A stretch of 64,000 nt of DNA from Bacillota bacterium (GTDB lineage Bacteria > Bacillota > Clostridia > Lachnospirales > Lachnospiraceae). This document shows, one piece after another, positions 23,891 to 31,764 of this stretch. The DNA lies in the NCBI GenBank assembly GCA_023421075.1, contig JAEZUM010000043.1, forward strand, positions 1-64,000, written 5' to 3'. The first letter of the stretch is position 1; each line of letters opens with the position of its first letter. Position numbers and translations under genes: made by a program. A model generated the notes under the pieces. It was not told the origin of the DNA and did not search any database. It was given only the letters and a program-made list of their open reading frames with translations.

Positions 23891-25429
23891 CTATGATTTC
23901 CTGCTTCGAATAAAGGGATCAACACCCCAAATTACATTTGGTTTCACCAGATAGTCTTCTCCGGTATTTTGGCCGTTACGATACAGTTCTCCGATGCTGT
24001 AGGGCTTCGATGCCGGTGTAGGACTCGGTACTCTCTTTAAAGTACCCTTCGATAGCGGTATTCCGTTCTGAGCAATGTACTGAATTCTTCCTGTTTCATT
24101 ATCATTCTCATAGAAATACTTTTTCATAATTCCGTCTTCTAATGCATTATAATAGTTTCCTTCGGTAACCGTTTTACTAATATAAAGATCACCGGCATCA
24201 TTTTCTTCCCGACTGACACTTGTAACCTTACCGGCTCCACTTGGAATATCGTTATTCCATTCACCCTCGTAATAGTAATAGCTTGAACCGTCTTCCTTTC
24301 CGGTCAGCATAAAATAAGTTCCAATCCCCTTTTTGACACCATTGACCATACCGCCATAATACAACTGATTATCCTTATATACAATCAATCCTTCGCCTGT
24401 TGAGATATCACCTTCACCGGTCCCATAATAAACCGGTGCATCCGGGGAAATCTGCTCCAGGTAGACATTGGTCTGCATAATAGCAAGGATCTGCTCAATA
24501 TCCCGGTCATTCATGGCTTTATACAGCTCCGACAATACATTCATCCGTTCTTCTTCGTCTGCCTTCAGCTCTATGGCAGTCCCTAAAAGCTCACGCAGCT
24601 CCTTATCCCCGGTAAGACCGACCGCCTCTGTCAATAGAGTTACCGCCTTGTCATAATCCCTCTGTTCCATATATATCTGCGATAATGCTTTATACGCTGC
24701 GGTCTGAGAGGGAAGAAGAAGGATTGCTTCTTTATACTTTGCAATACCGTCATCGTAATTTTCCTGATAGATATATTCTTCTGCCTGAACAACCATCAAA
24801 TCATAATCCTCTTTTAGAAGATAAGTATCAATGGTTACCATGAGCTTCTCCAGCTCCTTACTCCCGGTAATTTCAATTCCCTCCAGAACCTCTTCTCTGG
24901 CAAGGTCATATTTACCCTGCTCTATATAAGCTTGCGCGATTCTCGCATAGGAGGTATCTTCTTTACTCTTAATCAATTTTGCCTCTTCGTAGACCGAAAT
25001 CGCTTTATCGTATTCCTTATTCGAGAAATAAACGTCTGCACGGGAAATAGACTGAAGAAATTCATAATTCAGCTTCTCTGCTGTGACCTCTTCAATCTCT
25101 TTTTCAAGTCTTATTGTGGATTTTTTCTGGTAACTGGTGCGCAAAACCTCCAAAGCTTTATCAAAGTCCTCTAGCCCCACATAGGCTTTTGCCAATCCGA
25201 TTGACAAAGTCTCCTGGTCACTATCCTTCATTGACAATGCTTTCTGATAAGCCTCCACTGCTTGCTCATAACTACCTGTATTAAGGTAATTTTCTGCCAT
25301 TACGGCCTGTTCATCAATCTGTCCGCCTTTTGATGCCGTACTTATAATGATAAGCCCAATTACAATTATTATCCCCAGAATTACCGCAATAATTTTTCTC
25401 TCTTTTGTTCGAAATACCCCACACAACAT
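23891..25429 (-). CDS. Membrane-anchored TPR protein with C-terminal MORN-like repeats
   Basis: The 512-residue protein has a basic N terminus, one transmembrane helix (IIAVILGIIIVIGLIIIS, about residues 13-30), then seven or so tetratricopeptide repeats (about 40-290; for instance YLNTGSYEQAVEAYQKALSM and EQRDYDKAVTLLTEAVGL), and a C-terminal region (about 330-430) with MORN-like units (YYGGMVNGVKKGIGTYF, YYEGEWNNDIPSGAGKV). The bulk is predicted outside the membrane. It probably scaffolds a complex at the cell surface; no catalytic motif is seen. The start has GGAGGTGAAATA. It follows rsmI closely and may be cotranscribed, inserted between rsmI and abrB relative to the B. subtilis order. 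Confidence 0.85.
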   Translation of the reverse strand: MLCGVFRTKERKIIAVILGIIIVIGLIIISTASKGGQIDEQAVMAENYLNTGSYEQAVEAYQKALSMKDSDQETLSIGLAKAYVGLEDFDKALEVLRTSYQKKSTIRLEKEIEEVTAEKLNYEFLQSISRADVYFSNKEYDKAISVYEEAKLIKSKEDTSYARIAQAYIEQGKYDLAREEVLEGIEITGSKELEKLMVTIDTYLLKEDYDLMVVQAEEYIYQENYDDGIAKYKEAILLLPSQTAAYKALSQIYMEQRDYDKAVTLLTEAVGLTGDKELRELLGTAIELKADEEERMNVLSELYKAMNDRDIEQILAIMQTNVYLEQISPDAPVYYGTGEGDISTGEGLIVYKDNQLYYGGMVNGVKKGIGTYFMLTGKEDGSSYYYYEGEWNNDIPSGAGKVTSVSREENDAGDLYISKTVTEGNYYNALEDGIMKKYFYENDNETGRIQYIAQNGIPLSKGTLKRVPSPTPASKPYSIGELYRNGQNTGEDYLVKPNVIWGVDPFIRSRKS

Positions 25430-25463
25430 TATTTCACCTCCAAAAGACAGTTACCCCAACCCC

Positions 25464-26312
25464 TTATGATTCCTCATTAATAAGCATTTGATAAATATCC
25501 CTCTTGCTTACACCTCTGTCCTTTGCGACAGCCTTCATTGCCTCCTTCTTATCGAAACCCTGCTCCAAATAGAAACTCATGTGTTCGGCCAAAGCAACAG
25601 TTCCCCAACGCTCTTGCTTCTCTGCCTCCAGTTCCAAGTCAGATTTTCCTTCCAGTACCAGAACATATTCTCCCTTCGGTTCCTGTGCTCCCAGCACCTG
25701 GATCGCCTCCAAAAGAGTGGTCTGCCATACCTTCTCATGTAACTTAGTCAGTTCCTTGATCAATGAAATTCTTCGGTTGCCCAAAGCGTCCAGTAGCTCC
25801 TGTAATGTCTTACAGAGTCTGTGAGGCGCTTCGTAAAGGATTAGTGTTCTTGTGTCGTTTTTCAGTTCCTCCAGCACTCGCTGCCTGGCCTTTTTATCCG
25901 TTGGCAGAAAGGCTTCAAAGCAAAATCTTCTTGTCCCAAGTCCGGATAGTGTTAACGCTGTTACCGCTGCACATGGTCCCGGAAGTGAGGTGACGGTTAT
26001 TCCGGCCTCATAAGCCTGCTTCACCAGCTCTTCCCCCGGATCAGAGATTCCCGGAGTCCCGGCATCGGTAATCAGGGCAATATTAACTCCTGACTTCAGC
26101 TGCTCCACCAGATGTCTTGCCTTTTCCACCTTGTTGAACTCGTGGTAGCTGGTCATCGGTGTCTTTATCTCAAAATGATTTAGTAGTTTAATGCTGTGCC
26201 TGGTATCCTCTGCAGCAATCAGATCCACCTCTTTTAGGGTTCGAATAACCCGGAAGGTAATATCCTCCAGATTGCCGATGGGAGTAGCACATAGATATAA
26301 CATACCGGACAT
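25464..26312 (-). CDS. rsmI: 16S rRNA (cytidine1402-2'-O)-methyltransferase RsmI
   Basis: RsmI methylates the ribose of C1402 in the ribosomal P site. The protein is a tetrapyrrole-methylase-fold enzyme: LYLCATPIGNLEDITFR at the N terminus, LIAAEDTRHS (about residue 30), LITDAGTPGISDPGE (about 80) and SLPGPCAAVTAL (about 108). The 282-residue length is typical. The start at 26312 (MSGMLYLCATP) has AAAGGA at good spacing, better than the upstream ATG at 26327. It corresponds to yabC in the yaa/yab island. Confidence 0.96.
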   Translation of the reverse strand: MSGMLYLCATPIGNLEDITFRVIRTLKEVDLIAAEDTRHSIKLLNHFEIKTPMTSYHEFNKVEKARHLVEQLKSGVNIALITDAGTPGISDPGEELVKQAYEAGITVTSLPGPCAAVTALTLSGLGTRRFCFEAFLPTDKKARQRVLEELKNDTRTLILYEAPHRLCKTLQELLDALGNRRISLIKELTKLHEKVWQTTLLEAIQVLGAQEPKGEYVLVLEGKSDLELEAEKQERWGTVALAEHMSFYLEQGFDKKEAMKAVAKDRGVSKRDIYQMLINEES

Positions 26313-26420
26313 AATACATCCTTTCACTAATTTAACATACCTTCCCTTTGACTTAGTTTGTGCCGAGGATTACGCAGGCACAAGCTTGGAAGTGTGAATT
26401 ATGCTTTTCAATAATTCGCA

Positions 26421-27179
26421 CTAATAGCCATAGATATCATAGATTTCATCCGTATAGACATTCGGCTCCTTATACACAATCAGGGGAGCCTCCACCTTCA
26501 GCATGGATTTACCGCCCTTCACGCACTCGAGGAGTACCATATTCGGCTCTTTATCTACGTATGGATAGACTAATTTCATCCTTTTTGGTTCCAGCTTATA
26601 CGCTGTCAGCTTGTTCATAATCTCCGCAAGACGAAACGGCCGGTGAACCAGATAGAAACGCCCGTTGGTCTTTAAGAGGCGGCTTGCTTCCCGGATAACA
26701 TCCTCCAAAGAGCAAAGGATCTCATGCCTTGCTATCGCCTTCGCATCTCCCGGATTCACTAGTCCATGTCCATGGTTCATGTAAGGGGGATTGCTCGTAA
26801 TAACATCGAAGGAAGCCAATCCAAAATGAGCAGAGGCTTCCTTGATATCTCCAATTACAATATCAATTTTATCATTCAGTCTGTTCAGGGCGACACTTCG
26901 CCGTGCCATATCAGCACTTTCCTCCTGGATCTCCAGCCCGGTAAAATGCTTCCCCTCGGTCTTTGCCTCTAATAATATCGGAATAATTCCCGTCCCGGTG
27001 CCCAGATCCAACACCTTTTCTCCGGGAAGCACCTTGGCAAAGCCGGAAAGCAGTACTGCGTCCATACCAAAACAGAATTTCTTTGTATTTTGAATTATTT
27101 TATAATTATTTCGATTTAGATCATCTGCCCGTTCTCCGGGCTTCAGATAATCCTTTTCGCTTTCGTTATTATTCATCAT
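26421..27179 (-). CDS. tRNA1(Val) (adenine37-N6)-methyltransferase-like protein
   Basis: The protein (252-253 residues) is a class I SAM methyltransferase of the TrmN6/YfiC (B. subtilis YabB) group. Motif I is VLDLGTGTGIIPILL and the N6-adenine catalytic motif is NPPYM (SNPPYMNHG). The N terminus contains IIQNTKKFCFGMDAVLLSGF, the conserved segment of this group. The start ATG at 27179 (or the adjacent one at 27176) overlaps the ricT stop codon, so translation is coupled; longer starts inside ricT are not credible. It corresponds to yabB in the conserved island. Confidence 0.93.
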   Translation of the reverse strand: MMNNNESEKDYLKPGERADDLNRNNYKIIQNTKKFCFGMDAVLLSGFAKVLPGEKVLDLGTGTGIIPILLEAKTEGKHFTGLEIQEESADMARRSVALNRLNDKIDIVIGDIKEASAHFGLASFDVITSNPPYMNHGHGLVNPGDAKAIARHEILCSLEDVIREASRLLKTNGRFYLVHRPFRLAEIMNKLTAYKLEPKRMKLVYPYVDKEPNMVLLECVKGGKSMLKVEAPLIVYKEPNVYTDEIYDIYGY

Positions 27180-28083
27180 CCAGTAAGGACTTCCCTTCCT
27201 TCTTCTCCAAAAGCTCCAATACACGCAGCTCCTCATCCTCTAAGGAAGATGTTCTCTCCTTGCGCCTTCTTTGCTTGAAGCGTAAATCCTCAACCTTATA
27301 CTCTCTTACTTCCTTCTCGTCGTTCTCCAGTGTCACAATTACCTTTACCAACTGCTTTAATACACTGACACTCTGAACTTCACCCTTTAAATTGTCCTTT
27401 GTAGTCACAAAATCACCGACACCCGGAAGTTTACTATTCAGCTCTTCATAAGCCTCTTCCTCATGCTTTAAGCAGCACATCAGTCTTCCGCATACTCCGG
27501 AGATTTTTGTCGGGTTCAGCGATAAATTCTGCTCCTTCGCCATCTTAATAGAAACCGGAGCAAATTCGGAGAGGTGAGTATGACAGCAAAGGGGTCTTCC
27601 GCAGATGCCGATTCCTCCCACGACCTTAGTCTCATCACGCACACCGATCTGTCTGAGCTCGATACGAGTCTTAAATACGCTTGCCAGATCCTTTACCAGC
27701 TCTCTGAAATCGATTCGTCCGTCCGCTGTAAAATAAAATAATACCTTGTTGTTGTCAAAGGTGTACTCACAATCTATGAGCTTCATCTCCAGACCATGCT
27801 TCTTAATCTTCTCAAGGCAGATCTGGAAGGCTTCCTTTTCCTTCTCCTTGTTGCGCTTCTCAACCGCGATATCTTCGTCGGTAGCCTGTCTAATTACCGG
27901 CTTCAAGGGCTGGATAATCTTATCATCCTCCACATCCCTGGGTCCTAATACGACGGAGCCGTATTCTATCCCTCTCGCAGTCTCAACAATTACATTGTCG
28001 CCTTGCTTAATATCATAACCTGCAGGATCGAAGAAATATACTTTTCCCGCCCTGCGAAATCTTACTCCGATTACATTAACCAT
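27169..28083 (-). CDS. ricT: PSP1-domain protein RicT (YaaT)
   Basis: The 304-residue protein contains the PSP1 domain with its conserved cysteine cluster (GICGRPLCCHTHL and GVCGRLMCCLKHE, about residues 159-217), which in B. subtilis RicT forms part of an iron-sulfur-bearing Ric complex that promotes RNase Y-dependent mRNA maturation and affects Spo0A phosphorylation. The charged C-terminal tail (KQRRRKERTSSLEDEE) is typical. It overlaps holB by eight bases and trmN6-like by about ten, indicating tight coupling. It corresponds to yaaT in the island. Confidence 0.95.
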   Translation of the reverse strand: MVNVIGVRFRRAGKVYFFDPAGYDIKQGDNVIVETARGIEYGSVVLGPRDVEDDKIIQPLKPVIRQATDEDIAVEKRNKEKEKEAFQICLEKIKKHGLEMKLIDCEYTFDNNKVLFYFTADGRIDFRELVKDLASVFKTRIELRQIGVRDETKVVGGIGICGRPLCCHTHLSEFAPVSIKMAKEQNLSLNPTKISGVCGRLMCCLKHEEEAYEELNSKLPGVGDFVTTKDNLKGEVQSVSVLKQLVKVIVTLENDEKEVREYKVEDLRFKQRRRKERTSSLEDEELRVLELLEKKEGKSLLDDE

Positions 28084-29071
28084 TACTGTTCTCCTTTATA
28101 GTAAGTAGCATAAGCTCAATGGCAATATCAAAATTAACATTTGCCTTTAATCTTATTTTTGCCTTTTCCATCGCACTTATAATTTTTTCAATATTATCAT
28201 AGCTTCTAATATTAGCCTGATGCTTAATAAATGAGAGTTCCTCTCTGTATAATAAAAGATTCGGGTCCATGGTTGCTTTATACATAACGACGTCACGGTA
28301 CCACAGAGTCATTAAATCAATATAATCCTCAATGATCGGTTTGTTCGCTGACAACACCTTCAGTCCCGATATCACCTCATGAAGCTCCATATCATCAATA
28401 TACTTCAGGATGTGGAGCACATCCTCCTTCATTTTCTCAAACTCCTCCGAAGAGGCATACTTAATCGCCTTACCCACATTCCCGCTACTAAAAGCTGCTG
28501 CCATATCCGCTTTGTAATCCGGAATCTTATGAGTAAGCATAAGAAATTCTTTGATGGCCGTCTTATCCACAGGCTTCAGATTGAGCTGAACACATCGGGA
28601 TAATATCGTAGGCAGAAGTGATGTAATATTACTGACCAGAAGAAGAAGGATCGCATACTCCGGCGGTTCCTCCATGGTCTTTAGTAATGCGTTCTGAGCC
28701 TGCTCAGTCAGCTTGTCCGCATCATCAATAATATATATCTTATACCTGCTGTTATATGGCTTCACCTGAATATCAGCATTTACCTGCAGACGGATATCAT
28801 CCACACCGATACTGACCTTCTCATGAGTTACCCAGATAATATCCGGGTGGTTACCGGTCTCAGCCTGCATACAGGATTTACAACGGTCACAGGAAAGAAT
28901 TCCTTCTCCTTCGCATTGCAGGGTCTTAGCAAATGCACTGGCAAGCAGCTTCTTGCCCATACCTTCTTCTCCATGCAATATATAAGCATGAGAAATCTTC
29001 TTCGAACTGATTGCGTTCTGAAGATGATGGATAATACTCTCATGACCTATGATTTGTCCAAACCCTTGCAT
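28076..29071 (-). CDS. holB: DNA polymerase III subunit delta'
   Basis: The 331-residue AAA+ clamp-loader subunit shows a degenerate P-loop (HGEEGMGKKLLA, residues 35-46), a zinc module (CDRCKSC near residue 60), a Walker B-like IIDDADKLT and the sensor/SRC motif ILSRCVQ. Delta' works with DnaX and HolA to load the beta clamp. It lies between yaaR and ricT as in Bacillus. The start is preceded by AAGG some 12 bases away. This is the housekeeping core of the conserved island. Confidence 0.95.
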   Translation of the reverse strand: MQGFGQIIGHESIIHHLQNAISSKKISHAYILHGEEGMGKKLLASAFAKTLQCEGEGILSCDRCKSCMQAETGNHPDIIWVTHEKVSIGVDDIRLQVNADIQVKPYNSRYKIYIIDDADKLTEQAQNALLKTMEEPPEYAILLLLVSNITSLLPTILSRCVQLNLKPVDKTAIKEFLMLTHKIPDYKADMAAAFSSGNVGKAIKYASSEEFEKMKEDVLHILKYIDDMELHEVISGLKVLSANKPIIEDYIDLMTLWYRDVVMYKATMDPNLLLYREELSFIKHQANIRSYDNIEKIISAMEKAKIRLKANVNFDIAIELMLLTIKENSNG

Positions 29072-29107
29072 ATAACTACCAAGCCTTCCCTTATTCTAAT
29101 TTATGAT

Positions 29108-29548
29108 CTAGGTCAGGATATCAAGTAATAAACCCCTGATCTCATCGATTTTATTCAAGATAGCCAAATGATCCTTTTCGTCCTTAATGAGCTCTGCTGC
29201 CAGCTCATCCAGATTCTTATCCACCAATTTAATCATGGTATAAACACGGTGTCTTCCCTTCTTATCCAAGAAATTCTCTCTCGAAAATTTATGGGAACGG
29301 TTAACGATCTCATTCATGAATTCCTTGATTAATTCGCGGTAATGCTTCATATCCTTTAAATCCATGCGCTTTCCCAAACGTTTGCCATGGGTGGTAATCT
29401 CCTCCAGCATACCGTTCAGAACAGCCTTCAGCTCCTGCTCCTCAATATGAGAAACAAGTGTATATTTAAAAGAACCATCTGCCTCCGGCACGGGCGCTTT
29501 TTGTTCAACCTGATTGATAGGCTGCATTTGGTTCACTTTAATCTCCAT
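29108..29548 (-). CDS. yaaR: YaaR family protein (DUF327)
   Basis: A 146-residue hydrophilic helical protein of the YaaR/DUF327 family, recognised by its position directly upstream of holB and by the FMNEIVNRSHKFSRENFLDK and RHRVYTMIKLVDKNLDELA segments. Its function is not established. The start follows GGAGGAATTATT. The first 25 residues are low-complexity. It sits between the guanylate-kinase-like gene and holB with short spacers and is probably cotranscribed. Confidence 0.88.
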   Translation of the reverse strand: MEIKVNQMQPINQVEQKAPVPEADGSFKYTLVSHIEEQELKAVLNGMLEEITTHGKRLGKRMDLKDMKHYRELIKEFMNEIVNRSHKFSRENFLDKKGRHRVYTMIKLVDKNLDELAAELIKDEKDHLAILNKIDEIRGLLLDILT

Positions 29549-29603
29549 AATAATTCCTCCAAAGAGTTGCGTATATACGCATTATACCATAGATCCCACT
29601 ACT

Positions 29604-30191
29604 TTACAGTAATTTTTTTATATCCTCCTTGACCTCATAGAGACAGATGTTTATGTCAAGGTTCTGATAACGCTTTGTGACACCGCATTTTGCAAGATTC
29701 TCTTCTGAGAAATCCTCCTCGTCAGCTAAGAATCTTCTACACATCTCAGCATACTTGGGTTGTTCCTGTTTCTGCTCGCGCTTGATTGCCCTCATTAACC
29801 GGACACCGTCTTCCAACTCCAGATAGATCGGAACAACCTTATCCTTACCAAAGTATTCCCTAATCTGCACATAAGTTTCAAGCGTCCCAATCATCAGGTA
29901 ATCTGCTTCCTCCAGATTGATCTGCCCATCATTCACGGTAAAATAATGCCAGGTCCCATGAATGGTTTCATAAGCACGATGCTCTATGATCTTCTTCTGT
30001 TTCTGCAGCTCAATTAAGGTATCTTCATTCACAAAATAATACTCTACACCGTTTACCTCTGCTCTTCTGATCGGTCTGGTGGTATACATAACCGCTGTTT
30101 TCAAATGAAGCTCCTCTGACTCCAGCAGCTTCTTGTATATGGTATCCTTTCCGGTAGCGCTCTTGCCCATGACGATAAAAATCCTTGCCAT
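29604..30191 (-). CDS. Guanylate-kinase-like nucleotide kinase
   Basis: The 195-residue protein has a P-loop VMGKSATGKDTIYKKLL (residues 7-23; GKSATGKD rather than the usual GPSGxGKx) and the GMP-binding elements TTRPIRRAEVNGVEYYFV of guanylate kinases. It occupies the place of tmk (thymidylate kinase) in the B. subtilis island. The C-terminal half departs from classical Gmk, so substrate specificity is open; a second, canonical gmk may exist elsewhere. The start at 30191 (MARIFIVMGK) has AAAGGA at seven bases; the in-frame ATG at 30209 has no site. Confidence 0.82.
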   Translation of the reverse strand: MARIFIVMGKSATGKDTIYKKLLESEELHLKTAVMYTTRPIRRAEVNGVEYYFVNEDTLIELQKQKKIIEHRAYETIHGTWHYFTVNDGQINLEEADYLMIGTLETYVQIREYFGKDKVVPIYLELEDGVRLMRAIKREQKQEQPKYAEMCRRFLADEEDFSEENLAKCGVTKRYQNLDINICLYEVKEDIKKLL

Positions 30192-30257
30192 TCCCTTATC
30201 CTTTCCCATTTGTGATACAATAAATACAAATAATATATATTTTGGTCATTGTTACCC

Positions 30258-31727
30258 CTACTTGCCCTGTTCCATAATGACCACTGCGATTCTATTCTTA
30301 TCCTCTCCACCAAGTCCGTTGACACAAATCCCCGCATCCTTAACAGAAAGTATATACTTAATCAGCTCTTCTGTAATAACCTCTCCCGGAACCAATACCG
30401 GTGCACCGGGCGGAAACAGGCTAATAAATGCAGCTGACACCTGACCTGCACTTGTATGAAAGTCCATCTCTTCGGTATCCCTTCCCCAGGCCTCCCATGG
30501 AGCCAATCTGATGTTAGGAGATGGCAGATTATTATCCTGCTTTAAATCAACCGGTCTGTCGGGCTTATGATACTCTTTGGCCTCTTGCACAATACTACCC
30601 GATAAGGCTTCATCAATCTCTAACAGTGCCTTCGTCAATCGATCAAAGCCCTCTTTCGTATCACAGATGCTGGTCATCCCAAGTACGTATTCCGGAGCTT
30701 CCATCTCAAACATGAGCTGATATTTATGCCTGAGCAGACTATGAAGATCATGACCGGTAATGCCGGTACCGGCAACTGATATCGTAAGCTTCGATCGGTC
30801 AAGATCATAGATTCCATATTCACCCTTGATATCCTGATTAAGAATTCGCAAGGCCCTCAGAGTCTGCATCTCCCGGTAGAACTGTCTCAGTCTTTGATTA
30901 TATTCTTCAAAGAGAGGCTCAGCATTCTCCTCCAGAAGACGGATACACTGATCCATTCCTGCCATCAATACGTAGGATGGGCTGCTGCTCTGATAGATTG
31001 CGAGGTTCTTTCTTATACGAGGCAACAACTCTTTGGCGTTGCAATGCAAAACCGCGGACTGCGTTAACGCAGGGAGGGTCTTATGCAGACTCTGAATAAC
31101 CAGGTCCGCTCCCAGCTTTACCGCACTCACCGGAAACGCTTCATGAAATCCAAAATGAGCACCATGAGCCTCATCCACCAGAAGATACGCCCCATATTTA
31201 TGCGCTAGATCGGCGATTGCCCGGATATCCGATACGACTCCTTCATAGGTCGGTGAGGTTACTACTACCAATCTGATACCGGGGTTGTTTATCAACGCCT
31301 CTTCGATCTCTTCGGGAAGAATTCCACCAAACAATGCCATGTCCCCGATATTTTGTGGATAACAATACACAGGTACGGCTCCCGTGAGGATAACTCCATG
31401 ATAAACAGCCTTATGACTGTTACGGGCAACCAATACCTTATCTCCTCTTCTTATGGCTGCAGAAATACCGGTCAGAATTCCCGCTGTACTTCCGTTCACC
31501 AGTGGATAGGAGCTTAACGCTCCATAGATCCGACTCATCCGATCCGCTAAGGATAGCAGTACTCCCTCCGGTTGATGAAGATTATCAAATCCCTCAATCT
31601 CTGTGATATCGATTGCATAAGGATCCCCGATACCGCAAAGCTTGGTATTTCTCTTGTGTCCGGGCATATGCATCGGATAATCTCCGCTTTTACCATATGC
31701 AATTAATTTATCATATAGCCTATCCAA
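30258..31727 (-). CDS. Orn/Lys/Arg decarboxylase family PLP enzyme (YaaO type)
   Basis: The 489-residue protein is a fold-type I PLP enzyme: the N terminus has YPMHMPGHKRNTK, the central region VDEAHGAHFGFHEA (cofactor-contacting Asp) and SLHKTLPALTQ (Schiff-base lysine), with the Orn/Lys/Arg decarboxylase C-terminal domain (FPPGAPVLVPGE). Members decarboxylate lysine, ornithine or arginine to polyamines; substrate cannot be assigned. The start is a TTG at 31727 with AAAGGC upstream; no in-frame ATG precedes the MPGHKR motif at a reasonable place. It leads into the gmk-like/yaaR/holB series, matching yaaO in B. subtilis. Confidence 0.93.
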   Translation of the reverse strand: MDRLYDKLIAYGKSGDYPMHMPGHKRNTKLCGIGDPYAIDITEIEGFDNLHQPEGVLLSLADRMSRIYGALSSYPLVNGSTAGILTGISAAIRRGDKVLVARNSHKAVYHGVILTGAVPVYCYPQNIGDMALFGGILPEEIEEALINNPGIRLVVVTSPTYEGVVSDIRAIADLAHKYGAYLLVDEAHGAHFGFHEAFPVSAVKLGADLVIQSLHKTLPALTQSAVLHCNAKELLPRIRKNLAIYQSSSPSYVLMAGMDQCIRLLEENAEPLFEEYNQRLRQFYREMQTLRALRILNQDIKGEYGIYDLDRSKLTISVAGTGITGHDLHSLLRHKYQLMFEMEAPEYVLGMTSICDTKEGFDRLTKALLEIDEALSGSIVQEAKEYHKPDRPVDLKQDNNLPSPNIRLAPWEAWGRDTEEMDFHTSAGQVSAAFISLFPPGAPVLVPGEVITEELIKYILSVKDAGICVNGLGGEDKNRIAVVIMEQGK

Positions 31728-31764
31728 TGTCTACCAAGCCTTTCTTCCTCTTCTACTTTACCTC

